Assembly: GCA_017561265.1 (NCBI GenBank)
Contig: JAFZDJ010000007.1
Location: forward strand, 1-44,257
Source: Bacteroidales bacterium
GTDB taxonomy: Bacteria; Bacteroidota; Bacteroidia; Bacteroidales; UBA932
DNA length: 44,257 bases
Reading direction: 5' to 3'
In this document: positions 1 to 7,637 of the stretch, piece by piece
Layout of the letters: each line of letters opens with the position of its first letter
How positions within the stretch are numbered: the stretch's first letter is position 1
Notes under the pieces: generated by a model
What the model was told of the DNA's origin: nothing
Database searches by the model: none
Seen by the model: the letters and a program-made list of their open reading frames with translations, nothing else
Program-made: the position numbers and the translations under genes

Positions 1-243
1 ATCTTTTGCATCATCATCATCAAAGACCTGCTCAACCTCCTCCCTGCTCAACTGCCCGGTCTCAATCTCAATCCACTTGAGTTTCCCATTTTTGCAGATC
101 CGGAAATTCGCCACCCTCCTGGTGGTGTAGGCATCCTCATAGAGGGTCACAAAGGTTTCCCCGGTCTCCTCACCAAATGCCTTGAGGTCAGCATTGAATC
201 TCTCAAATGCCTTGACCATCCTGTCTGAAATTCTGTTTGCCAT
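1..243 (-). CDS. Hypothetical protein, C-terminus cut by window edge (left copy)
   Basis: Begins ATG at 243 (MANRISDRMVKAFERF) directly after the leader AAATCTTTATACA, and runs off the left edge; the full reading frame is in the right copy (32667-33005). Unrecognised. Small, charged, with an acidic C-terminal half in the complete copy. It has its own host-type promoter (282-312) and is the first gene of the operon that continues, in the right copy, to the papain-like protease and ribbon-helix-helix genes. The right copy has ATT instead of this ATG. Confidence 0.8.
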   Translation of the reverse strand, partial: MANRISDRMVKAFERFNADLKAFGEETGETFVTLYEDAYTTRRVANFRICKNGKLKWIEIETGQLSREEVEQVFDDDDAKD

Positions 244-256
244 TGTATAAAGATTT
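242..256 (-). promoter_or_regulatory. Conserved start-site leader motif AAATCTTTATACAAT
   Basis: Fifteen bases overlapping the start codon at 243. The same motif precedes five other genes (starts 16187, 16432, 27470, 28179, 28531). With the following GG it gives 17 contiguous bases complementary to the predicted small RNA at 31470-31538. Probably the ribosome-loading region of a host that makes little use of Shine-Dalgarno pairing. Confidence 0.6.
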
Positions 257-281
257 AAGGTGTTTGTCTCATTTCCTGGGT

Positions 282-312
282 CAAAGGTACAAACTTATTT
301 TGAAAAAACAAA
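282..312 (-). promoter_or_regulatory. Bacteroidetes-type promoter of the gene at 243
   Basis: Read on the minus strand: TTTG (312-309), 19-base spacer, TACCTTTG (289-282), a full match to the Bacteroidetes primary-sigma consensus TTTG-N19-21-TAnnTTTG. The right copy has the same boxes with a 20-base spacer (33069-33100). The plus-strand promoter at 16123-16153 is nearly the same sequence. Confidence 0.75.
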
Positions 313-326
313 TTATTTTTTCAAAA
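298..326. repeat. Perfect 11-bp inverted repeat over the -33 box (possible operator)
   Basis: Arms TTTTGAAAAAA (298-308) and TTTTTTCAAAA (316-326) with a 7-base loop. It covers the -33 element of the promoter at 282-312. The promoter at 16123 carries the same palindrome with 9-bp arms (16111-16119 and 16127-16135). A repressor or activator site is one reading; a simple A/T hairpin is another. Confidence 0.5.
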
Positions 327-328
327 GA

Positions 329-359
329 TGAAAGAAAACCGGGAAATTTCTCTCCCGGT
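329..359 (-). terminator. Rho-independent terminator after the tail fibre gene
   Basis: On the minus strand ACCGGGA (359 side) pairs with TCCCGGT over an 8-base loop (338-359), followed by TTTTCTTTC. It lies 25 bases after the tail fibre stop codon. Confidence 0.75.
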
Positions 360-383
360 CTCCAAAAGTCAGTCAATTAGTGA

Positions 384-3023
384 CTAATAATTCAGTATCT
401 CCGGCAGGTCAATGAGGATTCTCGCAGCCATAGCCTTCGCTCCGATGAGGGTGGGATGCACTCCGTCATCGCAGTAACCCTCATACCAAGTCCCGTTCTC
501 ATCCGAAGAGACTGCGTGATAAAGGTCAATGTATCTGTGTCCACTCCCCGTTACGATGGAGTTGACTCCTGCCTTTGTGCCTCCGGACGGATAAGGGATG
601 GTGCAGAGGACAAGTTCAATCCCCCTTGCCCGGCAGATGTTCTCCAACTTTTTATAGTAGTACCAATAAACTGCCGGATAATCGGTGTTCATTCCTATAC
701 CACAAACCAGGAACTTTGGAGTTCCGTGTTCAAGTGCAGCCATCACCGATGGCATAATGCCATCAAAGTCATTACCTGCCTCTGCGATGATTGCGAAATT
801 GTCCACCCCGTATGTATTGATGAGTTGAGTCAGCATCCGGTTGGTGTATAAAGAGCAGTAACTTGCACCGAAAAACCAAACCTGTTTGCGGAGGTCTTTT
901 GATGTCCATCCGAATGACACCTCCGAAAGAGTTGAATTTTCACTTGCAAAGGCAAAGGGTGTCCCGTATGCCTCCAACTGACTGAATGTCACATTGCCGA
1001 CAAACTCACCACCGAAAGACATCATCCTCACCTTGATGCCTGTCCCGGTCTTTTCGATGGAAACATAGATGAATGTGCCGATGGTCAGTCCATGAGGCTT
1101 TGTGTCCACCGCAATGGTAGAGCCATTGTTATATGCAACCGCTTTCACATCAGTCCCGTCTATCCGGACACCCCATCCGGTGTTGTTCCCCTTTCCGCAA
1201 CCAAGTTCAATGTATTCAAACCCGGTAATTTTCCCGTAAAAGGAGAGTGAGCAGTTGGGTTTCAATTTCTTCGGTGCATCATCTATGATGATTGTTTCAT
1301 TGGCGAAGGTGTCCGTCTTAATGGTGATTCCAGGCTCTCCCACAAGACCGCTTGCCGGGTGCAAATCCGGCACTTGTTCTTTGGTAACGATGAATCCATT
1401 ATCATTCATCACCTTCTGCACAAGTGGTGCATCATATGCAGTCGGACGAGGAGTTCTGAAAGTCGGTCTCGTTATGACCTTCTGCGTAGATGCCAGGGAG
1501 ACAGACCACCTTGTATAATAGTCTCCTGCCTGGTAGGTGTATTGGTTGCCGGAAAAGCCTCTGATGAAATTCTTATCCTGGTCATATACGGCATGCCTCC
1601 CGTATGTTCCGGAGGTTGTTGGGTTGTTGCAGTACAAGTCACCGCCATTGACGGGAATGTAGTCCGTGATTCCCTTATCCGCAGCAGACTGATGCAGTAT
1701 CCGTCCGTTTCGGTTGTCAATAGTCCAATTCCCCTTCAAGGAGTCCGGATTTTCAAGGTTTGCCCCTTCATAGGATTGCTCCGTGAAAAGTTGCTCCTCT
1801 GCGGATTCAAGGGTGTCACCGATTATCTTGACGGACTGCGGAGTGTATGGTGTGGTTGTAGACCCCACATTCACAATCATAAATTTAGCACCGGGAGGGA
1901 CAACAAAAACACTTTCTTGTCCTGCACCAATAAGAGGTGCTTGTTCTCCGTTTACCGGAACATTCGGAGTGGACACACCAGACCCTGGTGTGTCCAAATC
2001 CCAAAAGAAAGAGATGCGTGTCCCGTTTGTTGCGTGTGCGACAATTCGGATGATTTGTCCTTCTTTTACAGGCAACTCAATGTGCTTGGAACTTGAGGAT
2101 GACCCATACACCCCACCTGCAATTACAAGATAATTTTGCTTGGTGTAACCGGAAAAATCAGTGATTACATTCTCCTCTGAATAGAAAGATTTTGATAGAT
2201 TTATATCACCCACCTCATGCCCTAACCGGGTGACTTTTCCATCCAGGACTTTTCCCTGTGCAGCAGATAATGCCTGGTCTGTGGCATCGGAGTCAAGTCC
2301 ATTGTAGATTGTGATGGGATAATCTGCAGAGACACCTGTGTCACCCTTGAGACCCTTGAGTCCGGAGAATGCCAGGGTCAACTGACCACCAACCAGGGAA
2401 ACCTGGCAGGATGGAGTCCCGGATGTGTCATCAATGGTTGCAACCACAGATGTGACACCTGTTTCACCCTTGAGGTTGGTGAAATGGAACATGATGTTTT
2501 TGGCATCATTGCCACCGGAGGTCTCCACAGAGACACCGGGAGTTCCGACACCGCCTGTGATGTCCGCTCCGATTGTTCCGAATCCTGCAGGATCTCCGGT
2601 CTCTCCCTGCTCACCCTTGAGGTTGTGGAAAGTCAAAACCAACACCCCTGCACTATAGGAAACATCAACAGAGGGAGTCCCAACCTGGCTGTCAACCGAT
2701 GCCTCAACCTCCCGGATGCCAATGAGAATCCTCTGTTTTGTCCATGCCCCATTCCAAAATAGGAGAGCAACCTCCTCATTCTCAATGGTTATTCCGCCAA
2801 AATTGGTGTACACACCAGGCTCTGTGGCAAGGTAGCAGACATTCTGATCCGGAGTCCCCGGATCATCGGTGGGCATTGCTCCTCCTGCGAATTGGAAAAA
2901 CCTGCCAAGGGAATCAATGGTGGTATTCAACACTGAATTAAGAATCATGCCCGTGATCTCTTTCCTGCCATTCGCCTTGATGTAGGCATTGACCGCTGCC
3001 TTGATTGCACTATAGTTTGCCAT
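384..3023 (-). CDS. Tail fibre / receptor-binding protein with C-terminal SGNH hydrolase domain
   Basis: 879 aa. The N-terminal third has spaced collagen-like turns (KGEQGETGDP, LKGETG, LKGLKGDTG), then a segment common in phage fibres (ALSAAQGKVLDGKV). Residues ~430-700 look like beta-rich carbohydrate-binding modules. The last ~165 residues form an SGNH/GDSL-type esterase: GAS with Ser721, GIGMN with Gly775 and Asn779, and DDGVHP with Asp853 and His856. Likely role: host surface binding and deacetylation or ester cleavage of a surface glycan; the fold call is firm, the substrate is unknown. It is the only gene of its transcription unit (late promoter 3042-3068, terminator 338-359). The C-terminal two thirds looks richer in varied CpG contexts than the neighbours, suggesting module exchange. 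Confidence 0.85.
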   Translation of the reverse strand: MANYSAIKAAVNAYIKANGRKEITGMILNSVLNTTIDSLGRFFQFAGGAMPTDDPGTPDQNVCYLATEPGVYTNFGGITIENEEVALLFWNGAWTKQRILIGIREVEASVDSQVGTPSVDVSYSAGVLVLTFHNLKGEQGETGDPAGFGTIGADITGGVGTPGVSVETSGGNDAKNIMFHFTNLKGETGVTSVVATIDDTSGTPSCQVSLVGGQLTLAFSGLKGLKGDTGVSADYPITIYNGLDSDATDQALSAAQGKVLDGKVTRLGHEVGDINLSKSFYSEENVITDFSGYTKQNYLVIAGGVYGSSSSSKHIELPVKEGQIIRIVAHATNGTRISFFWDLDTPGSGVSTPNVPVNGEQAPLIGAGQESVFVVPPGAKFMIVNVGSTTTPYTPQSVKIIGDTLESAEEQLFTEQSYEGANLENPDSLKGNWTIDNRNGRILHQSAADKGITDYIPVNGGDLYCNNPTTSGTYGRHAVYDQDKNFIRGFSGNQYTYQAGDYYTRWSVSLASTQKVITRPTFRTPRPTAYDAPLVQKVMNDNGFIVTKEQVPDLHPASGLVGEPGITIKTDTFANETIIIDDAPKKLKPNCSLSFYGKITGFEYIELGCGKGNNTGWGVRIDGTDVKAVAYNNGSTIAVDTKPHGLTIGTFIYVSIEKTGTGIKVRMMSFGGEFVGNVTFSQLEAYGTPFAFASENSTLSEVSFGWTSKDLRKQVWFFGASYCSLYTNRMLTQLINTYGVDNFAIIAEAGNDFDGIMPSVMAALEHGTPKFLVCGIGMNTDYPAVYWYYYKKLENICRARGIELVLCTIPYPSGGTKAGVNSIVTGSGHRYIDLYHAVSSDENGTWYEGYCDDGVHPTLIGAKAMAARILIDLPEILNY

Positions 3024-3041
3024 ATATGAGTTTTTTCAATT

Positions 3042-3068
3042 AAATATAGAACAGACCTCCTTTGTAAA
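3042..3068 (-). promoter_or_regulatory. Late promoter-like element of the tail fibre gene
   Basis: Minus strand: TTTAC (3068-3064), 15-base spacer, TATATTT (3048-3042), then TTGAAAAAACTCA and the ATG at 3023. One of five elements with this architecture in the unit genome. Confidence 0.65.
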
Positions 3069-3557
3069 TCACCATGAAAGGATGTTGTAGGAGACACCAA
3101 CACCCACATAGGGGTTCACCCCATCCTTGTCTGCAGTCACACCGCCCTGGACACCTATTCCCCACCTGGTTTTCTTGACCCGGATGACAGGGATCTCCTT
3201 GGTGATGATCTGATCGTTGGTGAAATGGATGACGGAATCAACCTGTGGGTTTATTCCGGAGGCATACACCCTGGACAGGCTATCCTCCCAGGTCACCTGC
3301 TCTTTCTCCAGGTATATCCAAAGGGTGTCCCTCAACCGGATGGTGTCACCCACAGGATAAGGGATGGAATCAACCACCCTCCTGGTCGTCCATTTTGGCT
3401 TGTAGGAGACTATTGTGTCCCGGATGACCAATGTGTCCACCTTGATGATCACAGGCTCTCCCTGGCTTTCCCTGGGGCATCTCTGACCCACCAGGAAAGC
3501 AACCAGGATTGCAACCGCAACACCAAACCCAAGGATCATGTATTTCTGTGGTGTCAT
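3069..3557 (-). CDS. Membrane-anchored protein of the lysis region (DUF6808-like, possible spanin-type)
   Basis: 162 aa from ATG 3557, whose ATGA overlaps the amidase stop; a longer upstream frame only shadows the amidase. One N-terminal transmembrane segment (about residues 7-24), then a periplasmic region rich in short beta-like repeats (VDTLVIRDTIV, DTIRLRDTLW), ending WGIGVQGG...PYVGVGVSYN. This ending resembles small proteins common in Bacteroides phages (I recall DUF6808). Position after holin and amidase suggests a role in envelope disruption, but an outer-membrane or surface role is also possible. Confidence 0.6.
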   Translation of the reverse strand: MTPQKYMILGFGVAVAILVAFLVGQRCPRESQGEPVIIKVDTLVIRDTIVSYKPKWTTRRVVDSIPYPVGDTIRLRDTLWIYLEKEQVTWEDSLSRVYASGINPQVDSVIHFTNDQIITKEIPVIRVKKTRWGIGVQGGVTADKDGVNPYVGVGVSYNILSW

Positions 3558-4165
3558 ATCCTTGTCAGATAATGGCAGACACCACAGACAATGGCATTTG
3601 CAATCCGTTTCTTGGTGTCCTCCAGGAGCATCCATGCACACTCCTCCCGGTTGTCATAAAAGAAATTTTCCAGGAGGACTGCCGGACACCTGGTCTTGGT
3701 TAGGATGTAAAATGAGGACTCCTTGTCAGAGTCTCCGTCTGACAGATCCCTCCTCATCCTCTTGTCCGGGAACACCTTGGAAAAAACCTCATAGAAACAC
3801 TCCGCCAGGGTGTCACTCTTGGTCTTGCCGGGAGAGGTGTGGCATTCAAATCCGGTTGCGTTCATCCAGGTCTTTCCGTTCCCGGCTGCATTGGCATGGA
3901 TGGACACCAGGATCACATTGTCAGTTCCATCCCGGTCACAGACCTTGTTGACCCTCATTGCCCTTGCCCGGAGGGAGATGTCATTGGTCTCCGTCACAAC
4001 CAGGTCTGCATCAAATCCCCTTGCCCTCAACCCGGTGAGTGCAAGGTCACCAACCTGCCTGTTCCACAGGTATTCCAGGAATGCACCATCCGGAGACCTC
4101 TTGCCCGGTGTGTCAATCCCATGTCCGCAATCAATCAATACCCTCATCACCCTCTGTGTTATCAT
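3554..4165 (-). CDS. N-acetylmuramoyl-L-alanine amidase (Amidase_3), endolysin
   Basis: 203 aa, a single catalytic domain without a separate wall-binding domain. The zinc-site residues of Amidase_3 are visible: His15 in DCGHG, Glu31 in FLEYLWN, His90 in SIHANA, and the catalytic Glu166 in LLENFF. It cleaves the amide bond between MurNAc and the stem peptide. Start chosen at 4165 because it follows CCAGGAAAAAC, the leader style of the late genes; ATG 4147 is an alternative. Overlaps the holin gene by 35 bases and the next gene by 4. Confidence 0.88.
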   Translation of the reverse strand: MITQRVMRVLIDCGHGIDTPGKRSPDGAFLEYLWNRQVGDLALTGLRARGFDADLVVTETNDISLRARAMRVNKVCDRDGTDNVILVSIHANAAGNGKTWMNATGFECHTSPGKTKSDTLAECFYEVFSKVFPDKRMRRDLSDGDSDKESSFYILTKTRCPAVLLENFFYDNREECAWMLLEDTKKRIANAIVCGVCHYLTRI

Positions 4166-4436
4166 GTTTTTCCTGGGAATTGGGATGTGTTTTCCCATCC
4201 TTGGATGCCTCAATCACAATGTCACCCTTGGTCATCCGGAAATAACCTGCAACCTCAATGATGACCGGGATCTGTGCCAGGGTTGCAAAACCAAGCAGGA
4301 GACCAACACCCTTGAGGACAGATCCGTCAATCACCCCTGTTGGAGGGACACAGAATCCTGCCACAATCAGTCCGATTGATGTGCATAGGGTCAGCCAAAA
4401 CGCAATGCCCTTTTTTGTTGCCTCTTTCTCACTCAT
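4131..4436 (-). CDS. Probable holin, two transmembrane segments
   Basis: 101 aa with a short charged N-terminus, two hydrophobic segments (about residues 11-31 and 40-63) and a long charged C-terminal tail (KDGKTHPNSQEKHDNTEGDEG). Size, topology and position directly before the amidase fit a small holin that makes the inner-membrane lesion releasing the endolysin. No family was recognised by sequence, so the call rests on topology and context. Confidence 0.7.
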   Translation of the reverse strand: MSEKEATKKGIAFWLTLCTSIGLIVAGFCVPPTGVIDGSVLKGVGLLLGFATLAQIPVIIEVAGYFRMTKGDIVIEASKDGKTHPNSQEKHDNTEGDEGID

Positions 4437-4439
4437 TGT

Positions 4440-4904
4440 CTAAAAGATGTAAAAGTCCTCATTGAAATCATCAGAGAAATCTGCAAACTGATCCGAACAG
4501 ACCACCCCAATGGGAACTGAAAGGGACACATTGCAGAATACACCTGCACACTCATCAACAAATCTCTGATTGAACACCTGGAATGAATAGGATGTCTCCG
4601 AATAGATGCCCATCTCATCCAATGTCCGGATTATGTTGTCCAGGGTTTGGATTCCCACAGATTGGATCTCAATTTGGTTGGATCTGTCATTCTTGAGCCT
4701 GTCAACATAGAACAGGGTGAATGCATAGGTGATCACATTAGAGTCAATGGAGGTGGTGTGCTGCTGCTGCACAAACGCAAAGACACCATACCTGGCATCC
4801 GCCTTGGCATTGAGACGGAAAACATCATTTTCAACCACCATGTTGACGGATGGCTGATTGGAGGCAATGACCTCCATTGTCCGGATGAGTTCAGAGAGGG
4901 TCAT
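4440..4904 (-). CDS. Putative neck/tail-joining protein
   Basis: About 154 aa. Start at 4904 chosen because its ATGA overlaps the stop of the preceding gene and GGAGG lies 9 bases upstream; ATG 4913 in frame is the alternative. Mixed alpha/beta protein with an acidic C-terminus (DFSDDFNEDF). No catalytic motif. It follows the connector-like gene in the portal transcription unit and precedes lysis genes, so a head-tail completion role is likely but unproven. Confidence 0.6.
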   Translation of the reverse strand: MTLSELIRTMEVIASNQPSVNMVVENDVFRLNAKADARYGVFAFVQQQHTTSIDSNVITYAFTLFYVDRLKNDRSNQIEIQSVGIQTLDNIIRTLDEMGIYSETSYSFQVFNQRFVDECAGVFCNVSLSVPIGVVCSDQFADFSDDFNEDFYIF

Positions 4905-5479
4905 CTGCAGCATCCTCCATTTTTATGACCCACAGGGACACCTGGCAATACCTTGCCCCTTGCACCTCCCAGGAAAATCCCACAACTTGCAGCAGAGTGC
5001 AGGTTGGATTCAATCCTGTGGCAGCAGCAGTCTGTCAGTTCCGGATAGTCCGCCCTGTGATCCAGGAGGAAATTCTGCAGATCCAGGCAACAGGCATCCG
5101 CCTTGCTCTGATAGTAGTATTGCATCTTGGCAATCTCATCCTGGGAGGCAACCTGGAGATTCTCATCCTGGGTCTTGGTGACACCGAAATTGCCAACCTT
5201 GTAGGAGACCTTGTTGGTCACCTCCACAATGGTCATGTATGCCAAATAATATTGACACCGATCCACCAGGGTCTTGTACACACCATCCGCCTCTGACTCC
5301 AGGTCACCGGACTTGATCAGACCCTTGAGTTTTGCCAGGAGGGAATCACCCAGGATTCCCTTGAGACCAATCTCCTGTGCCTCCCGGAGGGATGGCAGGA
5401 TGTATTTCCCGGATAGGTTGTCGGAAACACTCATGGTCTCCTTGATGAATTTTTCCGATGAAAGTAGTATTTCAGCCAT
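4901..5479 (-). CDS. Putative head-tail connector/adaptor protein (DUF6712-like)
   Basis: 192 aa. A helical core (KYILPSLREAQEIGLKGILG and following) resembles adaptors of Bacteroidetes phages that bind beneath the portal. Cysteine-rich C-terminus (ACCLDL, DCCCH, GGCCR), unusual for a virion adaptor and possibly metal-binding or disulphide-forming. It sits one base after the portal gene in the same unit. Function inferred from position and fold impression. Confidence 0.6.
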   Translation of the reverse strand: MAEILLSSEKFIKETMSVSDNLSGKYILPSLREAQEIGLKGILGDSLLAKLKGLIKSGDLESEADGVYKTLVDRCQYYLAYMTIVEVTNKVSYKVGNFGVTKTQDENLQVASQDEIAKMQYYYQSKADACCLDLQNFLLDHRADYPELTDCCCHRIESNLHSAASCGIFLGGARGKVLPGVPVGHKNGGCCR

Positions 5480-5480
5480 A

Positions 5481-6620
5481 TCAGTTCACAATTTCCTCTG
5501 TTTCACCACTCAAGGAGAAAGGTTTGATGGAAAGGACTCCCATCTTACCATAAATCCTTTCATATGCACCACAGATCATGTCCTGGACAGGTTTGATCTG
5601 TGTCCGGTTGTAGAGTTTGAAACTCTGCTCAAATTCCTCTGTGGAAAATCCGGTGTTTGCCTCCGATGTGAGACCGAAAAGGAGAGGGATTGCCCGGAAT
5701 GCAGTGAAAATCTGTGTCCTGGAATGTTGGGAGAGGGACTTGTACCTTTCACCAAAGTCCTCCACCTTGAATTCCCGGATGTCGGTTGCAGATTCCCTGT
5801 TTTTGTTCCAGGAACACATGATCCTGCCACCATTGACCGCCCCGGAAAATTTCTCATTCAGAGTTGCCTCAACCTCCTTTTTCATCTCATCTCCGGGATC
5901 ACCATTGTTGAAATTGATGATGGCGGAGGAGACAAAGTGATTGTTGATGTCGGAGAGGTGGAAATCATCAATCTGTCTCTCAATCTCACAGGCTTTGACG
6001 GATGCAGCATACAATGGTGCAGGATAGACCTGTGTGTGGACATTCTTGACAAAGAGGATGGATGATGCATGTCTGTTTTTCTCCTCATCGGTGAGGGACT
6101 CCCAATCCAGGTTGGGCATGAATGCCGGATAGATGATCACATCAGTCCGCCCCCCCTTGTTCCATTTCTCCGAATAGTAGAAAACATTTCCCTCCTTGTT
6201 AGTCCGGAGGAATCTCATGTCAATGTAGTAGATCTCCGCCACCTCACCTGCCAGGTTGCGGATCACCTGGAGGGCAAAACCGCCATAGATCTCAAAGTCC
6301 TTTGCAATGTCCTTGACCTGTTCCCGGATGGTGTCTCCCCTCCTGTTCATCTGTTGGTTGGTGTATTCCTCCTGCAGAGGGACAATGGAGATCTCATCCC
6401 CGGCAACATAGTCAATGTTTCCATTGATGATGGATCTCAAGGTTGGGACATTGTTGTACAGATCCAGGAGATAGTCCGGATAGACATTCTTTGTTCCCCA
6501 TTGCACCATGTCCCTGCCGGAGATCACTTTCTCTGTGGGCAGGACAATGTTGGTCTCCACATAGGTGTCAATGGCAGCAAAGGAAAACCCAACCCTCCTG
6601 GTTTCATCATTCTGTTTCAT
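5481..6620 (-). CDS. Portal protein
   Basis: 379 aa. Has the features of SPP1/PBSX-type portals: an N-terminal region leading to GNIDYVAGDEI, the segment DFEIYGGFALQVIRN, the wing/clip region with HASSILFVKNVHTQVYPAPLY, and a C-terminal part with IPLLFGLTSEANTGFSTEEFEQSFKLY (split here by position, around residues 310-337). Forms the dodecameric DNA gate at the capsid vertex and docks the terminase. Encoded downstream of the capsid gene, the reverse of the usual order. Confidence 0.85.
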   Translation of the reverse strand: MKQNDETRRVGFSFAAIDTYVETNIVLPTEKVISGRDMVQWGTKNVYPDYLLDLYNNVPTLRSIINGNIDYVAGDEISIVPLQEEYTNQQMNRRGDTIREQVKDIAKDFEIYGGFALQVIRNLAGEVAEIYYIDMRFLRTNKEGNVFYYSEKWNKGGRTDVIIYPAFMPNLDWESLTDEEKNRHASSILFVKNVHTQVYPAPLYAASVKACEIERQIDDFHLSDINNHFVSSAIINFNNGDPGDEMKKEVEATLNEKFSGAVNGGRIMCSWNKNRESATDIREFKVEDFGERYKSLSQHSRTQIFTAFRAIPLLFGLTSEANTGFSTEEFEQSFKLYNRTQIKPVQDMICGAYERIYGKMGVLSIKPFSLSGETEEIVN

Positions 6621-6936
6621 ACTGCTTGTATTCTATTTCTTTGTTGTACTGATCCGGCTTTGTGTAGTCACCGACAACCAGGAGACCGGAGGAGAGGATG
6701 GTGTCCTCAAACTTGAGTTCATATTCATATTCCCCATCCGTCACATTCTCCGGCAGGGTGACTGCCAGGTAGAAATACAGATCCGACAACTGCAGGTCAG
6801 ACACAAACAGATCAATCTCCTCAACAAGATTGATTGTGTTTTTCGCCTTGAACACCAGGTCTCCCTGGGTGACCATCCGGTTGTCCCTGGGAATATAGAC
6901 AACCTGTGCCTCCTGTGTATTCTGCAGATAGATCAT
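6607..6936 (-). CDS. Small virion-region protein of unknown function
   Basis: 109 aa, beta-rich, no transmembrane segment. Start at 6936 chosen over an upstream in-frame ATG at 6993 because the late promoter-like element (6952-6978) and the AGGAAAAAAGG leader lie between the two. It is the first gene of the portal unit and overlaps the portal start by 14 bases. Probably a minor capsid or decoration-type protein; this is inference. Confidence 0.7.
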   Translation of the reverse strand: MIYLQNTQEAQVVYIPRDNRMVTQGDLVFKAKNTINLVEEIDLFVSDLQLSDLYFYLAVTLPENVTDGEYEYELKFEDTILSSGLLVVGDYTKPDQYNKEIEYKQYETE

Positions 6937-6951
6937 TTCCTTTTTTCCTAT

Positions 6952-6978
6952 AGATATAGAAATCCGGTTTTCTGTAAA
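6952..6978 (-). promoter_or_regulatory. Late promoter-like element of the portal unit
   Basis: Minus strand: TTTAC (6978-6974), 15-base spacer, TATATCT (6958-6952), then ATAGGAAAAAAGG and ATG at 6936. Shares most bases with the element at 10327-10353. Confidence 0.65.
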
Positions 6979-6983
6979 ACAAG

Positions 6984-7013
6984 AGACCTGCAATCCCGGA
7001 GGATCACAGGTCT
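6984..7013 (-). terminator. Terminator of the capsid / tube-like unit
   Basis: AGACCTG (6984-6990) pairs with CAGGTCT (7007-7013), and an inner ATCC/GGAT pair adds four more base pairs. On the minus strand it is followed by CTTGTTTTAC. It lies just after the gene ending at 7036 and just before the portal-unit promoter. Confidence 0.7.
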
Positions 7014-7035
7014 GATGTTGTGGTGTGGATGGATG

Positions 7036-7548
7036 CTACAGGAGACCCTCAATGATGGAGTCGGAGACCTCATAGGGCATCTCCTTGGACTCATCATGGA
7101 GGGTGATGGTGTACCTGTTTGCATCACCCCTGGCAGTCCCGGTCTGTCCGTCACCTGCAGAGGCATTGACAGGCTCATCCTTGCCAAGATACCAATATTT
7201 TCCATTGGCATCCTTGACAATGACAACCAGGTCAGCCAGGGCAAGGGCAGTGATTTCCACCCTGGCAGTAGTTTGCATCCGGTTGAACTGCAGGAGCAGG
7301 TCAGAGGACACAAACTTGACTCCGGTGGCAGGATCAATGGTGTAGGTGGAGGTCAGATTCCCGGTATTCTTGGCAAAGTGATAGACCTTGAACTTTTTGC
7401 CGGATGCCATAGTGATGGCAGAGATCACATCACTTGTGATGGTGACTGCGGTCACATCATCATATAGGGCAATCAGAGCCTCAACAATGCCACCCATGTT
7501 GGCAGCACAATCCTTGGCAAGTCCGGAGAGAGTTTGAGTGCAGGACAT
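7036..7548 (-). CDS. Putative major tail tube (or head decoration) protein
   Basis: 170 aa. N-terminus TLSGLAKDCAANMGGIVEA, then a beta-rich body with YWYLGKDEPVNASAGDGQTG and DANRYTITLHDESKEMP. The length and the G-rich loop in a beta framework resemble tail tube proteins of other siphophages, and the gene is co-transcribed with the major capsid gene, as expected for a highly expressed structural protein. A decoration protein is the alternative. A hairpin (7578-7603) between it and the capsid gene may reduce its expression. Confidence 0.55.
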   Translation of the reverse strand: MSCTQTLSGLAKDCAANMGGIVEALIALYDDVTAVTITSDVISAITMASGKKFKVYHFAKNTGNLTSTYTIDPATGVKFVSSDLLLQFNRMQTTARVEITALALADLVVIVKDANGKYWYLGKDEPVNASAGDGQTGTARGDANRYTITLHDESKEMPYEVSDSIIEGLL

Positions 7549-7577
7549 AGTGATCTGTGTTTAATGGTTAAGGAAAA

Positions 7578-7603
7578 GGGATGGGTGAGAGTCCCACCCA
7601 CCC
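7578..7603 (-). terminator. Hairpin between capsid and tube-like genes (attenuator or weak terminator)
   Basis: GGGATGGGTG (7578-7587) pairs with CACCCACCC (7595-7603) with one bulged base; on the minus strand it is followed by TTTTCC. It may lower downstream expression relative to the capsid gene; readthrough is required because no promoter is seen for the next gene. Confidence 0.5.
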
Positions 7604-7637
7604 CTGTTTCCGGTTTCGGTTTTAGCAGACTGCCCGG

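Noticed and set aside
1863..1973. Differences between copies in the tail fibre as a diversity-generating retroelement
   Set aside because: Only three base changes, not confined to adenines, and no reverse transcriptase or template repeat in the window.
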